Shown: positions 6,668 to 15,356 of the stretch, piece by piece | How positions within the stretch are numbered: position 1 is the stretch's first letter | Layout: each line of letters begins with the position of its first letter | IMG/VR virus record: IMGVR_UViG_3300027133_000016 | Location: 1-25,242 of that record | Direction: 5' to 3' (one strand) | DNA: 25,242 bases | Source of the DNA: a virus | Position numbers and translations under genes: made by a program | The notes under the pieces: generated by a model | What the model was told of the DNA's origin: nothing | The model's database searches: none | What the model saw: the letters and a program-made list of their open reading frames with translations, nothing else

Positions 6668-7969
6668 TTACGCAAAAAATTCATCAAGTGATCCAGACTT
6701 CATTGATTCTGGATGATATTTAATTAGGATTTCATCTCCAAGTTTTTCACGACAATAGTCGTACCACTCGTCAGAAGTCCACATACCTTCGGAAACACCA
6801 TTCCAAAGTTTACGTTGCATCGGATGTTCAGGATTCTTGCGACGTTGTTCAACGAAGTCATAACGACAGTTCTCATATTCCCAAGAACCCAACTCAAGCA
6901 TCTTCTCACGGAAGTAGCAAACCAAACTGATACGCTCAGAACCTTCTTCACAAACGATAGGAGTGTTGCCATGCATAACATCATGGTTGTTAATCAATAG
7001 CAAGTCGCCTGGACGTGGATTAACAGCAACACGATACTCAGGTGCAATCAAATAACCACCACTGTAACGTCCATCATTTGACAAAGTTAGTAGATTTGAA
7101 AGACCACTATTTAAATCGCCAACGTCATAGTGAGCAGCAGTTCTGAATGTTTTATTCACAGTAACAGTTGTGAATGGAGTTCCAGGAACTAGGAAACGAG
7201 GATCAACTTGTCTCGCTGCTTTCATCTGTGCTTCATAACGCTGTGGTAGTAGATCCCTAAAACCATTTGACAATGTTTGTAGGAATGGGTAAGCAAGTGC
7301 AAACTTCTCAGGATTCTTGGCAGTGTAAGATGTTGCACGACCATAAGGAATGCGAGGATAACGATCGAACCAACCTGCGATGCCAGAATAAACTGAGTTA
7401 GCGTAAGTGGTTGCACAAATCAATTCATCAGCAACAAAGTTTGCTTCTTTAATTTGTTCTTGTCGTGGAAGTGTACGCACTTTCTCAACCCACTGATCGA
7501 AATTAAAATTGGTTGACTTAGTTCTTTCAATCGACCAAACATTATTGCGATTAGATGGAGTAGGTGGTTTACCCTTATAGCGTTTGATAATATCTTCTAC
7601 AGGATCTCCTGCAAGACCAGAGTATGGGTCAAGGAAGTATTCAACCATCTCAGATTCATACTCAGTAACCCATTCACGATTACCCAACTTCTCACCACGT
7701 GGACCTGCTGCTGCGCCACGATTCTGTGTTTCAGTTGCAGCTTCACGAAGACCTGCATACGCTTGGTCTTGTTGTTCTTTGGTGAAGAAGTTCTTACGGA
7801 ACTTCAATACAATCCTGTCTTCATTGATAGGATCTTCACCATAAGGTGCTGGCATATAAACATCAGTATCTTCTTCGATAAGATGGTCGTAATGATTCTC
7901 GTCAACGAATTGACCAATCAAATGTTTACAATCAATCTTTTTATCAGCGACAATAACTTTAACTGTCAT
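6668..7969 (-). CDS. TET/JBP-family 2-oxoglutarate/Fe(II) DNA dioxygenase
   Basis: A 433-aa protein whose C-terminal half has the TET/JBP signature: FRTAAHYDVGDLNSGL with iron ligands His280 and Asp282, then GGYLIAPEYRVAV, then the distal ligand His333 in VMHGNTP, and the 2-oxoglutarate-binding Arg346 in ERISLVCYF. TET enzymes oxidise 5-methylcytosine and JBP hydroxylates thymine in DNA; phage members are known to make 5-hydroxymethylcytosine for further modification. The N-terminal 200 residues are not recognised. The last seven residues, SLDEFFA, closely match the polymerase tail SLEDFFG, a clamp-binding peptide in T4-like phages. The start has GGAGAG four bases upstream. It sits between gp41 helicase and the glycosyltransferase. 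Which base it modifies is unknown; no methyltransferase is in the window. Confidence 0.88.
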   Translation of the reverse strand: MTVKVIVADKKIDCKHLIGQFVDENHYDHLIEEDTDVYMPAPYGEDPINEDRIVLKFRKNFFTKEQQDQAYAGLREAATETQNRGAAAGPRGEKLGNREWVTEYESEMVEYFLDPYSGLAGDPVEDIIKRYKGKPPTPSNRNNVWSIERTKSTNFNFDQWVEKVRTLPRQEQIKEANFVADELICATTYANSVYSGIAGWFDRYPRIPYGRATSYTAKNPEKFALAYPFLQTLSNGFRDLLPQRYEAQMKAARQVDPRFLVPGTPFTTVTVNKTFRTAAHYDVGDLNSGLSNLLTLSNDGRYSGGYLIAPEYRVAVNPRPGDLLLINNHDVMHGNTPIVCEEGSERISLVCYFREKMLELGSWEYENCRYDFVEQRRKNPEHPMQRKLWNGVSEGMWTSDEWYDYCREKLGDEILIKYHPESMKSGSLDEFFA

Positions 7970-7978
7970 TTCTCTCTC

Positions 7979-9376
7979 CTAAAACTTAAATCCACTAAAC
8001 TCGTTCTCACTATGTAGTCGTTTACCAAAATCTGATTTATCAAACAATGGTTCGTCTTTTTCTTTAGTTCCAACATCTGATAGCCCTGCTTGCGCAGAAA
8101 CTTCAACATCATATAACTTCATTTTAGATCTATCGATACCAACGACAAACCTCTTGTAGAAATTTGGGTCGTTGTAACGATTCTTCAACTGCTTAACGAT
8201 AATCTGATTCAACTGCTCAAGTTCTTCATTACTCACAAGTGCGAACATGAAATCAGCTGTCGCAGGGAGTCCAAAAGATTCTGAAGTGTCCTCAAGTCCT
8301 GGGTCTGAGTTTGTAAATCCAGATCGAGTTGTTTGAGTTGCACTAACAATAGGTACGTTGTATTCAACTGCCAGTCCCCTTAGTTCTTCAGCGATAGCCT
8401 TAATATATGTATAAGAGTTTACACCATGGGTTTGTTTCATTCTAGATGAAGCACAGATATTCAGATAGTCAATAAAGATAATATCTGGAGCAAACTCTCT
8501 CTTAAGTTTTAACTCTTCCAACAAAGCACGGAAGTGACCAGCATGAGCACCTGCAGTTGGATACTCTTTGACAATCAGTGTTCCCTGTGTTTTTGTAGCA
8601 ATCTTCTGTAGACGTGAATCAAAGATATCCCGATCAACAACTTTCAATTCATCCATGGTTAGGTTAAGTAAGTTTGCATCGATACGTTCAGCGATACGTT
8701 CTTCAGCCATCTCCATTGTTATGTATAAAACATTTTTACCCTGCATAAGAACACTGGCTCCAACGTGACACATAAACAACGATTTACCAACACCTGTTCC
8801 TGCCAAAGCAATGTTCAAAGTTTTCTTACTGAGTCCACCTTTGGTGATTTTGTTGAACATCTCAAGATCGAAAGCAATTTTCTCTTCCACCCTGTGATAA
8901 AAATCATACCTATCATTAGCATCCTGAATGTAATCATGACCAACATGATTATCAAAGCAAACACCAAGTGCTTCACTAAGAATAGTAGGTATCGCATCTT
9001 GTTGATGCACTTTGTCCCTACCATCGATAATTTGAATTGATTTAAGAATCGCATTATAAACTGCCCTGTCTTTACAAAACTTTTCAGTCTGACCAATCAA
9101 CCATTCTTCATTAGGTTCTTTATTAGTCAACTGTTTGGCATATTCTTGGAACTCAGGAACTTCTTTGTCAGTTAGCCCTTTGATATTGCCAATCTCAATA
9201 GCCAGAATCTCAGGTGATGCTGGCTTATTATACTGCTCAAAAAACTCAACTAAGATTTTAGCGATAGCACTTTCTTTACGATCTGCAAAATACTCAGTCT
9301 TTAAATGAGGAACTGCCTTACGACAGAACTCCTCATTGTGAATCAGGTTCGATAGGATCGCCTGTTCTATTCTCAT
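7979..9376 (-). CDS. 41: Replicative DNA helicase gp41 (DnaB-type)
   Basis: The gp41 helicase unwinds DNA 5'-3' on the lagging strand and works with primase gp61. The 465-aa product has an N-terminal DnaB-like helical domain (AILSNLIHNEEFCRKAVPHL), then a RecA-type motor with Walker A GTGVGKS at about 193-199, an ITMEMAEERIAER H1a-type element, Walker B IIFIDYLN, and SATQTTRSG, the DnaB H3 region. Length matches T4 gp41 (475 aa). I chose the ATG at 9374-9376, preceded by AGGTGG, over an upstream GTG at 9385; either way it overlaps the preceding small gene. It follows uvsX and precedes the TET dioxygenase, placing DNA modification in the replication operon. Confidence 0.93.
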   Translation of the reverse strand: MRIEQAILSNLIHNEEFCRKAVPHLKTEYFADRKESAIAKILVEFFEQYNKPASPEILAIEIGNIKGLTDKEVPEFQEYAKQLTNKEPNEEWLIGQTEKFCKDRAVYNAILKSIQIIDGRDKVHQQDAIPTILSEALGVCFDNHVGHDYIQDANDRYDFYHRVEEKIAFDLEMFNKITKGGLSKKTLNIALAGTGVGKSLFMCHVGASVLMQGKNVLYITMEMAEERIAERIDANLLNLTMDELKVVDRDIFDSRLQKIATKTQGTLIVKEYPTAGAHAGHFRALLEELKLKREFAPDIIFIDYLNICASSRMKQTHGVNSYTYIKAIAEELRGLAVEYNVPIVSATQTTRSGFTNSDPGLEDTSESFGLPATADFMFALVSNEELEQLNQIIVKQLKNRYNDPNFYKRFVVGIDRSKMKLYDVEVSAQAGLSDVGTKEKDEPLFDKSDFGKRLHSENEFSGFKF

Positions 9377-9659
9377 CAACACCACCTGTGTACGTTAAAT
9401 TATTATTCGCAATACCTTCATGAATAAGATCTTGAAGGATATCACCTATGTATTTCTCAAAGGGTTTCATGTCAGTGATAACCTTATCGTTGTAGTCAAG
9501 AATCTCATATTCAAAACTAATCTTCAAGGAATCGTTGGCTTCATCTTCTTCGAAACCAACTTTACCATAAGAATAAATTATACCTTCATATGCACCATCT
9601 GTCAACTTTATCGCATCATGTCCATTACTGCGATTTTGCACAGTAACATAATTGCGCAT
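9333..9659 (-). CDS. Conserved hypothetical protein between uvsX and gp41 (108 aa)
   Basis: The start is the ATG at 9657-9659 (MRNYVTVQNRSNGHD), one base after the UvsX stop; a longer frame from 9707 would run back into uvsX. The protein alternates short predicted strands and charged turns (DAIKLTDGAYEGIIYSYGKV, then ISFEYEILDYND) followed by an amphipathic helix EKYIGDILQDLIHEGI. The tail is acidic and overlaps gp41 by 44 nt. I recall a gene in this position in other marine T4-like phages. Function unknown; location suggests a replication or recombination accessory. Confidence 0.75.
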   Translation of the reverse strand: MRNYVTVQNRSNGHDAIKLTDGAYEGIIYSYGKVGFEEDEANDSLKISFEYEILDYNDKVITDMKPFEKYIGDILQDLIHEGIANNNLTYTGGVDENRTGDPIEPDSQ

Positions 9660-9660
9660 A

Positions 9661-10728
9661 TTATTCTTCATCATCAATCGCAGCAAGTTCTGCATCGATA
9701 TCTTCATCTTTAAGGATATCTGTTGAACCTACCTGATATTTGTTTTTAACAAACTCAATGAAAGACTTTTGCATAAGTACTGGCATCCAGAAGTCTTTAG
9801 TATCTGTATCTTTCAGGCGATACTTCTTATCTTCAATAACACCATCTGCATCTACTTTACTATACCAACCATTACTTGGCTTGACAACATGCCCAGACTC
9901 GAGTGCGATATCAAGTAAGCCAGACCAACGGCTAATACCCCCATCATGATATACAGTAACAGGAATCTTAGATTTTTCACGCACATAACGAGATTTCTCC
10001 ACATTGATAATAAAATTATATCCAACAACTTCAGTCCCTTCTTTTTCTTGTTGACGACCAAGAATGTATACATTATCGGCAGAGTACATGGCACCAGTTC
10101 CACCACCGACAATAGGTTTGGGGAACATACCGATCTCCATATATGTATGATTAACAACAACCAATGGAATATCTTTAAGGTTCAGGTGTGGTGTAATCAT
10201 ACGGAACAATGACTTCATCTGTTTGGCACGACTCATATCAGCAACAGATTTGCCATCAAGTGCATCTTCTACTTCCTTCTTAGACGCAAGATTACCAATA
10301 GAATCAATAACAATAATAAGATGGTCGCCACGTTCAACTCCTTGTAGCTGTTGCATGATGTCAAACTTCAACTGCTCTACGTCAGTAAGTGGTGTATGGA
10401 TAACACGCTCGGTATCAATACCGAAAGAATCAAAGTATGCTTGAGGTGTGCCGAACTCTGAGTCGTAGAAAAGCAACGCAGCATCGGGGTACTTGTCCAT
10501 ATAAGACTTAGCCATTAGCAAACTGAATGCTGTCTTGAAGTGTTTACTTGGTCCAGCCCACATTGTGATACCTGGAGTCAAACCACCATCAAGACGACCA
10601 GACAATGCAATATTGATTGCTGGGACAGTGGTAGGAATCATATCCTTCTTTGTGAAGAACTTTGATTGTGATAGAATAGCAGAATCTTTAATCGTACTAT
10701 TCTTGCGAATTTTATCTAGTATACTCAT
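9661..10728 (-). CDS. uvsX: UvsX RecA-like recombinase
   Basis: UvsX coats single-stranded DNA and drives strand exchange for recombination-dependent replication and repair. The 355-aa protein has Walker A GPSKHFKT at 59-66, the T4-type variant of this loop, Walker B LIIVIDSIG near 116-124, and the VVVNHTYMEIG segment where RecA proteins have their DNA-binding loop region. The acidic tail (AELAAIDDEE) is typical of single-strand binding partners. Length is close to T4 UvsX (391 aa). The start has AGGAG seven bases upstream and is about 20 bases from the promoter -10, so it is the first gene of its operon. Confidence 0.95.
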   Translation of the reverse strand: MSILDKIRKNSTIKDSAILSQSKFFTKKDMIPTTVPAINIALSGRLDGGLTPGITMWAGPSKHFKTAFSLLMAKSYMDKYPDAALLFYDSEFGTPQAYFDSFGIDTERVIHTPLTDVEQLKFDIMQQLQGVERGDHLIIVIDSIGNLASKKEVEDALDGKSVADMSRAKQMKSLFRMITPHLNLKDIPLVVVNHTYMEIGMFPKPIVGGGTGAMYSADNVYILGRQQEKEGTEVVGYNFIINVEKSRYVREKSKIPVTVYHDGGISRWSGLLDIALESGHVVKPSNGWYSKVDADGVIEDKKYRLKDTDTKDFWMPVLMQKSFIEFVKNKYQVGSTDILKDEDIDAELAAIDDEE

Positions 10729-10748
10729 TTTTCAACTCCTAAAATTTT

Positions 10749-10777
10749 ATTATACACGAAGTATGGTTATTTGTAAA
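10749..10777 (-). promoter_or_regulatory. Sigma-70-type promoter for the uvsX-gp41-TET operon
   Basis: Minus strand: TTTACA at 10777-10772, a 17-bp spacer, and TATAAT at 10754-10749, close to the host housekeeping consensus. It fills the 52-bp gap between the hydroxylase stop and uvsX, and leaves a short leader containing the AGGAG ribosome site. It resembles the other three promoters in the window, suggesting common early timing. Confidence 0.85.
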
Positions 10778-10780
10778 GTT

Positions 10781-11335
10781 TTATTTTGGGTTAGATTTGT
10801 GATGTGGCACATCGAATACAAAGGTTACACGAACTTCATTGCCAACATTTTCAGTTCCATGTTGCAATTTATTATTGAACCACAACAAAGTTCCTGGCTC
10901 TACTATGTATTCCTCATCTCCAACCATATATTTGTATCTACCTGCGATGGAGAGATGGTAACGATCTCTGGTCTGATAATAACTACCGATGTCTATATGT
11001 TTGCCGACAGAACCACCAACTGGCAATGACAAGAATCCACAACGTGAATGGTCGTGGAAGTTTCGTTTCATAAATCTAACAATTTCTGTGTGTCTGTTAT
11101 ACGCAGGTGTTTTAATGCAATACTCAGTGTCACCAACATATTGCGTTTCATTCTCAACACCACCAATAACTAATTGCAAAACACCTGCATTAATTTGTGG
11201 GAAGTCAAATTCTTTCTGGACTGTTGAAGCACCTTTCATCTGACCTTCAGAGTTCCAATCATCTTTGTAAAGTTTTAATTGAGCAAGAATCTTTGATACG
11301 TTGATTCCTGTTTTAATCACTTTAATATTATCCAA
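10781..11335 (-). CDS. Aspartyl/asparaginyl beta-hydroxylase-like 2OG-Fe(II) oxygenase
   Basis: The C-terminal half shows LPVGGSVGKHIDIG (HxD iron-binding pair), RYHLSIAGRYKYMVGDEEY, GTLLWFNNKLQHGTEN with the distal His, and RVTFVFD with the 2-oxoglutarate Arg, the pattern of the Asp/Asn beta-hydroxylase family. Those enzymes hydroxylate proteins or small substrates. The start is unusual: the polymerase C-terminal codons supply GGAGG, and a TTG at 11333-11335 six bases further gives MDNIKVIKTGIN (184 aa) overlapping the polymerase stop. Longer frames from ATG 11368 or 11377 lie deeper in the polymerase gene. It is the last gene before the uvsX promoter. The substrate is unknown; it may be a phage or host protein. 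Confidence 0.8.
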   Translation of the reverse strand: MDNIKVIKTGINVSKILAQLKLYKDDWNSEGQMKGASTVQKEFDFPQINAGVLQLVIGGVENETQYVGDTEYCIKTPAYNRHTEIVRFMKRNFHDHSRCGFLSLPVGGSVGKHIDIGSYYQTRDRYHLSIAGRYKYMVGDEEYIVEPGTLLWFNNKLQHGTENVGNEVRVTFVFDVPHHKSNPK

Positions 11336-13817
11336 AGAAATCCTCCAATGATGACTTGGCTTCAACATTCCAACCAATCGGCTGGATTACAGTTTGCATT
11401 GCATCGAGGAATGTCTTTTCAAACTGTGTTTCATAATCAATAAAGTCATGCAAACCAAACTCTTTCGGTAGATTTTGCGGGAATGCGATAACGTCTTCCT
11501 GGAATGGATTTGGTTTTCTCACATATACAAACTTAACCTTCTCACCCTCTTTAATCAACTGATACTTCTTTTCAAGTCCAAGTTTCTTGACATAATGATT
11601 GTAAAGTAGTGAACCCCTTACATGGATAGGTGTTCCCTTGGTATAGATCGGAGAACCAGCATATGTTCTCAAACCATTTACGCCACGTGGGAAAGCAATA
11701 TCCTCTACTGGCATTTGGTTGAATTCTTCACGGAACTTTTCGATATACGAGTGTAAGTCCGCTTGACTGCCCTTGAGAATAACTTCGATCGAATCTTTAA
11801 GTTTGTCACGAATAACAGCAGGTGTACTTGACTTGACCATTTCAAGCCCCATAACTTTGAGTTTCGGTTTAGCATACTGCACTCCTTCAGAATTGTGTAC
11901 GTTCAATATGTATCTTTTCTTGGCAGTCCAGATACCCTTATCGGCAAGAACCTCACGTTTCATAATCATCTTCTGAGAGTATGCGTTCATATACTCACCC
12001 AACTTTTGATACGTTTGGTCAATGAATGGTTGGAAGATCTCTTCGCAAACCTTATCCATATATTTAATTTTCTGGTCGTCAGTTTTACCTTCGCAAACTT
12101 TCTCGATCAGTTCTTCCAATGTTAGATAGATTGAATCTGTGTCAATGGCGATAACAAAGTCTTTACCTTCTGTCTTCATGACCTTGTTGAGATAACGATT
12201 AAACTCATTTGCCATCCAACGAATCGATAGTTGACCACTGGTAGTAATACCTTCTGCCATGCGAATATCAAAGTAACGGAAATACTGATTACCCATCGCA
12301 CCATAAGCAGAGTTGAGAGCAATCTTCATTGCCATCTGCAGGTTGTTCAGTCGACTAATCTCTTTCAGTAGTTCTTTCTTGGACTTGTCGTTCTGATATT
12401 CCTGTTCAACTTTCAGCATCTGCTTCTTGAACTTACTGCGGTCTGAATACATCTTCTCCATCAACTCAGGCATGAACCCTTTGATATCTCTGCGGTAAGT
12501 CCAGCCATTGGCAGTCAACGCAAGATCCCTACGCTTACAATATTCAGTATCAACTTCTTGATTGAGCAGACGTTCAACGTTGCATGAGATCTTCTCACCA
12601 CTCAATGTTTCTGGTGAGATGTTATACTGCATAATCAAGTGAGGATATAGACTGTTCAAGTCAAAAGAAGCAACCCACTTATGCATACCCAGCAATGGGT
12701 CTTTAACGAAAGCACCTTCAAATGCTTCATTCTTACTGGAACCAACCTTGGTAGGAATGGCGATATGTTTCTTACGCAGGTGATTATAGATGATGGCGTC
12801 CCACATTCTTACCTGAGAGAATACATCTTCATAGTTAATCTTTGCATTGTATGCCATGGTAAGACACAACTCAATCAGTCGCATCTTATCTTCAAGTTTG
12901 TCAACCAACTCTACGTCGTGAATGTTATACTCAACGAAGTCTTGCCAGTAATTTGTATAGAAGTCTTTAAATGTATCTCCAGGGTTTTCTTTCTTGGCAT
13001 CACCAAGTTCTTCACCTGCGATATAATCTAGACGATAGGACTCTTGCTTTTGATAAGTGAACTTCTTATACAAGTCAAGATAGTCAAGTTGGCTTACACC
13101 ATGGATGTCAAATGAAATTTCTTCGTTACCTTTAACAAAGATCTTTCGTTCATTGATATATCCCCATGGTGAAAGTTTGGCTGCGATTGCTTCGCCAAGT
13201 TCACGCTGAATACGTTTAGTCAAATATGGTACGTCAAAGAATCCAATGTTCCATCCAGTTAGAACATCAGGATAATTCTGTTGCCAGAAAATCATAAACT
13301 CTTTGAGAAGTTGTTGCTCGTCTTTGCAACGGAAGTAAGTAACATCCTTGCGAGTATTTTCAAACTCACGTGTGCCGAAAGTGATAATACTCTTAGATTG
13401 AAAGTCTTTGATTGTGATTAGTAAGATCTCTTCATTCGCCTGTTTGACATCAGGGAATCCATCTTCAACTGCAGTTTCAATGTCGATGGTGAACACTTTA
13501 ATTTGTTCCATATCCCAACGAACATCACTCTCATAAGTGTCGCTGATATATTGGTGAACATAGTTAGTGTTTCCGTAGACGTTGAAACCCTGCACTTCTT
13601 TGTAACGATCAAAGAACTCACGTGTTTCTTTTACAGTTCCAGGTTTAACTTCATCGATAACTTGACCATCGAGTGTGCGCCACTGGCTCTCTGCTTTATT
13701 TGATGTTACATAAAGTGTTGGGTAAAAGTCGATCTTACGTTGAAACGCTCTGCCGTTTTCATAACCTCTGACACACATTTTGTTACCAAAGGGAAATACG
13801 TGCGTATAAAAAATCAT
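11328..13817 (-). CDS. 43: Family B DNA polymerase gp43
   Basis: The replicative polymerase with proofreading. The 829-aa protein carries exonuclease motifs DIE at 112-114, NIGFFD at 190-195 and YNIHD at 297-301, then polymerase motif A DLNSLYP (386-392), motif B KIALNSAYGAMGN (498-510) and motif C DTDS (559-562). It is a little shorter than T4 gp43 (898 aa). It ends SLEDFFG, a C-terminal sliding-clamp-binding peptide as in T4/RB69 polymerase. Its start overlaps the upstream small gene by 4 nt (ATGA) and lacks a clear ribosome site, so it should depend on coupling. The frame is intact with no intein or intron. Confidence 0.97.
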   Translation of the reverse strand: MIFYTHVFPFGNKMCVRGYENGRAFQRKIDFYPTLYVTSNKAESQWRTLDGQVIDEVKPGTVKETREFFDRYKEVQGFNVYGNTNYVHQYISDTYESDVRWDMEQIKVFTIDIETAVEDGFPDVKQANEEILLITIKDFQSKSIITFGTREFENTRKDVTYFRCKDEQQLLKEFMIFWQQNYPDVLTGWNIGFFDVPYLTKRIQRELGEAIAAKLSPWGYINERKIFVKGNEEISFDIHGVSQLDYLDLYKKFTYQKQESYRLDYIAGEELGDAKKENPGDTFKDFYTNYWQDFVEYNIHDVELVDKLEDKMRLIELCLTMAYNAKINYEDVFSQVRMWDAIIYNHLRKKHIAIPTKVGSSKNEAFEGAFVKDPLLGMHKWVASFDLNSLYPHLIMQYNISPETLSGEKISCNVERLLNQEVDTEYCKRRDLALTANGWTYRRDIKGFMPELMEKMYSDRSKFKKQMLKVEQEYQNDKSKKELLKEISRLNNLQMAMKIALNSAYGAMGNQYFRYFDIRMAEGITTSGQLSIRWMANEFNRYLNKVMKTEGKDFVIAIDTDSIYLTLEELIEKVCEGKTDDQKIKYMDKVCEEIFQPFIDQTYQKLGEYMNAYSQKMIMKREVLADKGIWTAKKRYILNVHNSEGVQYAKPKLKVMGLEMVKSSTPAVIRDKLKDSIEVILKGSQADLHSYIEKFREEFNQMPVEDIAFPRGVNGLRTYAGSPIYTKGTPIHVRGSLLYNHYVKKLGLEKKYQLIKEGEKVKFVYVRKPNPFQEDVIAFPQNLPKEFGLHDFIDYETQFEKTFLDAMQTVIQPIGWNVEAKSSLEDFFG

Positions 13818-14128
13818 ATTTTGTTTGCTAATCTTAAAATTTTAACTTGATCATTGGGTGCAAGATATGCTCTTACAGTTAAGCATCGTCTCATTGTAAT
13901 TGGATCATCGTAGTAAGTAAACTCAACCAGTCTATTCTCGAGCATATGTTTTATCATATCTCGAGTTAGTTTTTCTTTCACCTGCATGATTGCTGTTTCA
14001 TCACCATCTTGTAATAGAGTTGAAAACGATTCATCCATCTCTGCTTTACCCACTACCATCTTACCACCGATGGCATAGTCGTGCGAATGAAATATTGGTA
14101 CGTTTAATATTTTGATTTTATTTACCAT
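13814..14128 (-). CDS. Small protein upstream of gp43 (104 aa)
   Basis: I favour the ATG at 14126-14128 (MVNKIKILNVPIFHSHDYAIGG), which overlaps the exonuclease stop by 11 nt; the longer frame from 14161 begins inside the exonuclease gene. The protein seems to consist of a short strand region followed by a helix (AIMQVKEKLTRDMIKHMLENR) and a closing strand region with MRRCLTVRAYL. No catalytic motif is visible. It is coupled to gp43 by an ATGA overlap and so probably needed in step with the polymerase. Function unknown. Confidence 0.7.
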   Translation of the reverse strand: MVNKIKILNVPIFHSHDYAIGGKMVVGKAEMDESFSTLLQDGDETAIMQVKEKLTRDMIKHMLENRLVEFTYYDDPITMRRCLTVRAYLAPNDQVKILRLANKI

Positions 14129-14684
14129 ACATAAGTTGCATAGCATCCAATGCACAATCATGTACTGGATGATGTTTGATTACACTGTGTCGTTTAAATG
14201 TTGGGTGATTGACTTCACAATAACCATTCGTGGAACCAGTAAAACAATCAACAGCAGTTCTCACGTCCCTCCACATATTATACGTGGTAATCGGATTAAT
14301 GTCAAGTTTAACGCACAAACTATCTATTGCAACTTGGTCAAGAGAACCACGTGCCCACATAGTTTGCTTACTTGCGTTAGGATACTTCGCCATATAATCT
14401 TTTAGAATTTTAATCGCATCTTCTGCAATTAAATCATCTGGACTTGCATCAAAAGAAACCTTGCGAACATATTCGTGTTGATTCTTCCACCAATCAATTG
14501 TGTCTTTTGAAATGGTGCGACCAAGTCTTTCAACTTGGTCTTTTGATTTTAACTTAACGAAACATGCATCGTCAAGAAGTTTCTGATAGTCAGGTTGTTC
14601 CTCTGGATCGAAATAAATTAAACCTGCAGATAAAATCACGCAGGTTGATTCGATACCCAAAGTTTCTACATCAAATACAAACAT
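14118..14684 (-). CDS. dexA: DexA-like DEDDh 3'-5' exonuclease
   Basis: A 188-aa exonuclease of the RNase T/DexA type, which trims DNA or RNA 3' ends using two metal ions. Visible motifs are DVET with Asp5 and Glu7 (Exo I), ARGSLDQVAIDSL with Asp116 (Exo II) and VHDCALDAM with His175 and Asp180 (Exo III, DEDDh form). The conserved WW near residue 65 and MWRD near 137 are also typical of the RNase-T-like phage family. T4 DexA is 227 aa. The start overlaps the previous stop as TAATG. Near gp43 it could assist host DNA breakdown, repair or RNA turnover. Confidence 0.85.
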   Translation of the reverse strand: MFVFDVETLGIESTCVILSAGLIYFDPEEQPDYQKLLDDACFVKLKSKDQVERLGRTISKDTIDWWKNQHEYVRKVSFDASPDDLIAEDAIKILKDYMAKYPNASKQTMWARGSLDQVAIDSLCVKLDINPITTYNMWRDVRTAVDCFTGSTNGYCEVNHPTFKRHSVIKHHPVHDCALDAMQLMYGK

Positions 14685-14995
14685 TACCAGTCTCTCTTAT
14701 ATCCAATTGGTGTGACGAATGCATTCATCTTTTGTTCATCTGTCCAGTCTTTAGTGTAGTCATTATCTTTATCAGCCAATGGAATAATTTCTTCTTTGGC
14801 AATCTCTCGAGTGCTTAGAATTGTTTCTCCTACCCACAACTGCGAGAACTCATTCATCTCTTCAGATGTAACTGTATCAGCTGCCCATTGTTCAGCTGTG
14901 CAAGGATATTCACCATCATTGTGGTTATCAGGAACTTCAATAACATAACGCATACGATATTGAGAAATAGTTTCAACCAAAACAAACTTACTCAT
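14684..14995 (-). CDS. Small hypothetical protein (103 aa)
   Basis: Starts at an ATG with AAGGAG seven bases upstream, overlapping the previous gene by 8 nt. It is acidic, with several Trp residues (QWAADTV, LWVGET, DWTDEQ) and predicted strands in the first third (FVLVETISQYRMRYVIEV). This resembles small single-domain phage proteins with a beta-sheet N-terminus, but I cannot name a family. It lies in a string of overlapping small genes between DNA ligase and the exonuclease. Confidence 0.7.
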   Translation of the reverse strand: MSKFVLVETISQYRMRYVIEVPDNHNDGEYPCTAEQWAADTVTSEEMNEFSQLWVGETILSTREIAKEEIIPLADKDNDYTKDWTDEQKMNAFVTPIGYKRDW

Positions 14996-15356
14996 CGATC
15001 ATCTCCTTAGTAATAGCAAGTGACTTCTCCAATGCTTTTCCTGCGACACGCAGACCATATTCCATCTCACGCTTTTGCCTTCTCGCAAGCAACAACTCAC
15101 GATTAAGTTTCAGATTTTCCTCATACAACTTTGTAGTATTTTTCTGAAGCACATCAACATATGTAGTTAGTTTATGAATAGTCACCCACGATCCATCAGC
15201 GAGTTTAGTGTGACCATCACGAATACGAAATTCGTCAGTCCATCTCTCACCTTCTTTGTACTTGGGCATCGGCTCAAATAAAAACAATTCTTGTTCTTGA
15301 AATTTCTTCACAAGTGGAGCGAATTGACGTTCAACATCGTCTTTACCATAAAACAT
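14988..15356 (-). CDS. Small coiled-coil hypothetical protein (122 aa)
   Basis: The first half is globular with KYKEGERWTDEFRIRDGHTKLADGSWVTI. The second half, from about residue 65, is a long charged helix (VLQKNTTKLYEENLKLNREL and on) with heptad-like leucines, so a coiled coil and dimerisation are likely. GAGGAG lies eight bases before the ATG, which overlaps the upstream stop by one base. No enzyme motif is seen. Function unknown. Confidence 0.7.
   Translation of the reverse strand: MFYGKDDVERQFAPLVKKFQEQELFLFEPMPKYKEGERWTDEFRIRDGHTKLADGSWVTIHKLTTYVDVLQKNTTKLYEENLKLNRELLLARRQKREMEYGLRVAGKALEKSLAITKEMIDE

Noticed and set aside
10535-11029. 164-codon open frame on the plus strand
   Set aside because: It crosses uvsX, its promoter and the hydroxylase gene in antisense and shows no domain.
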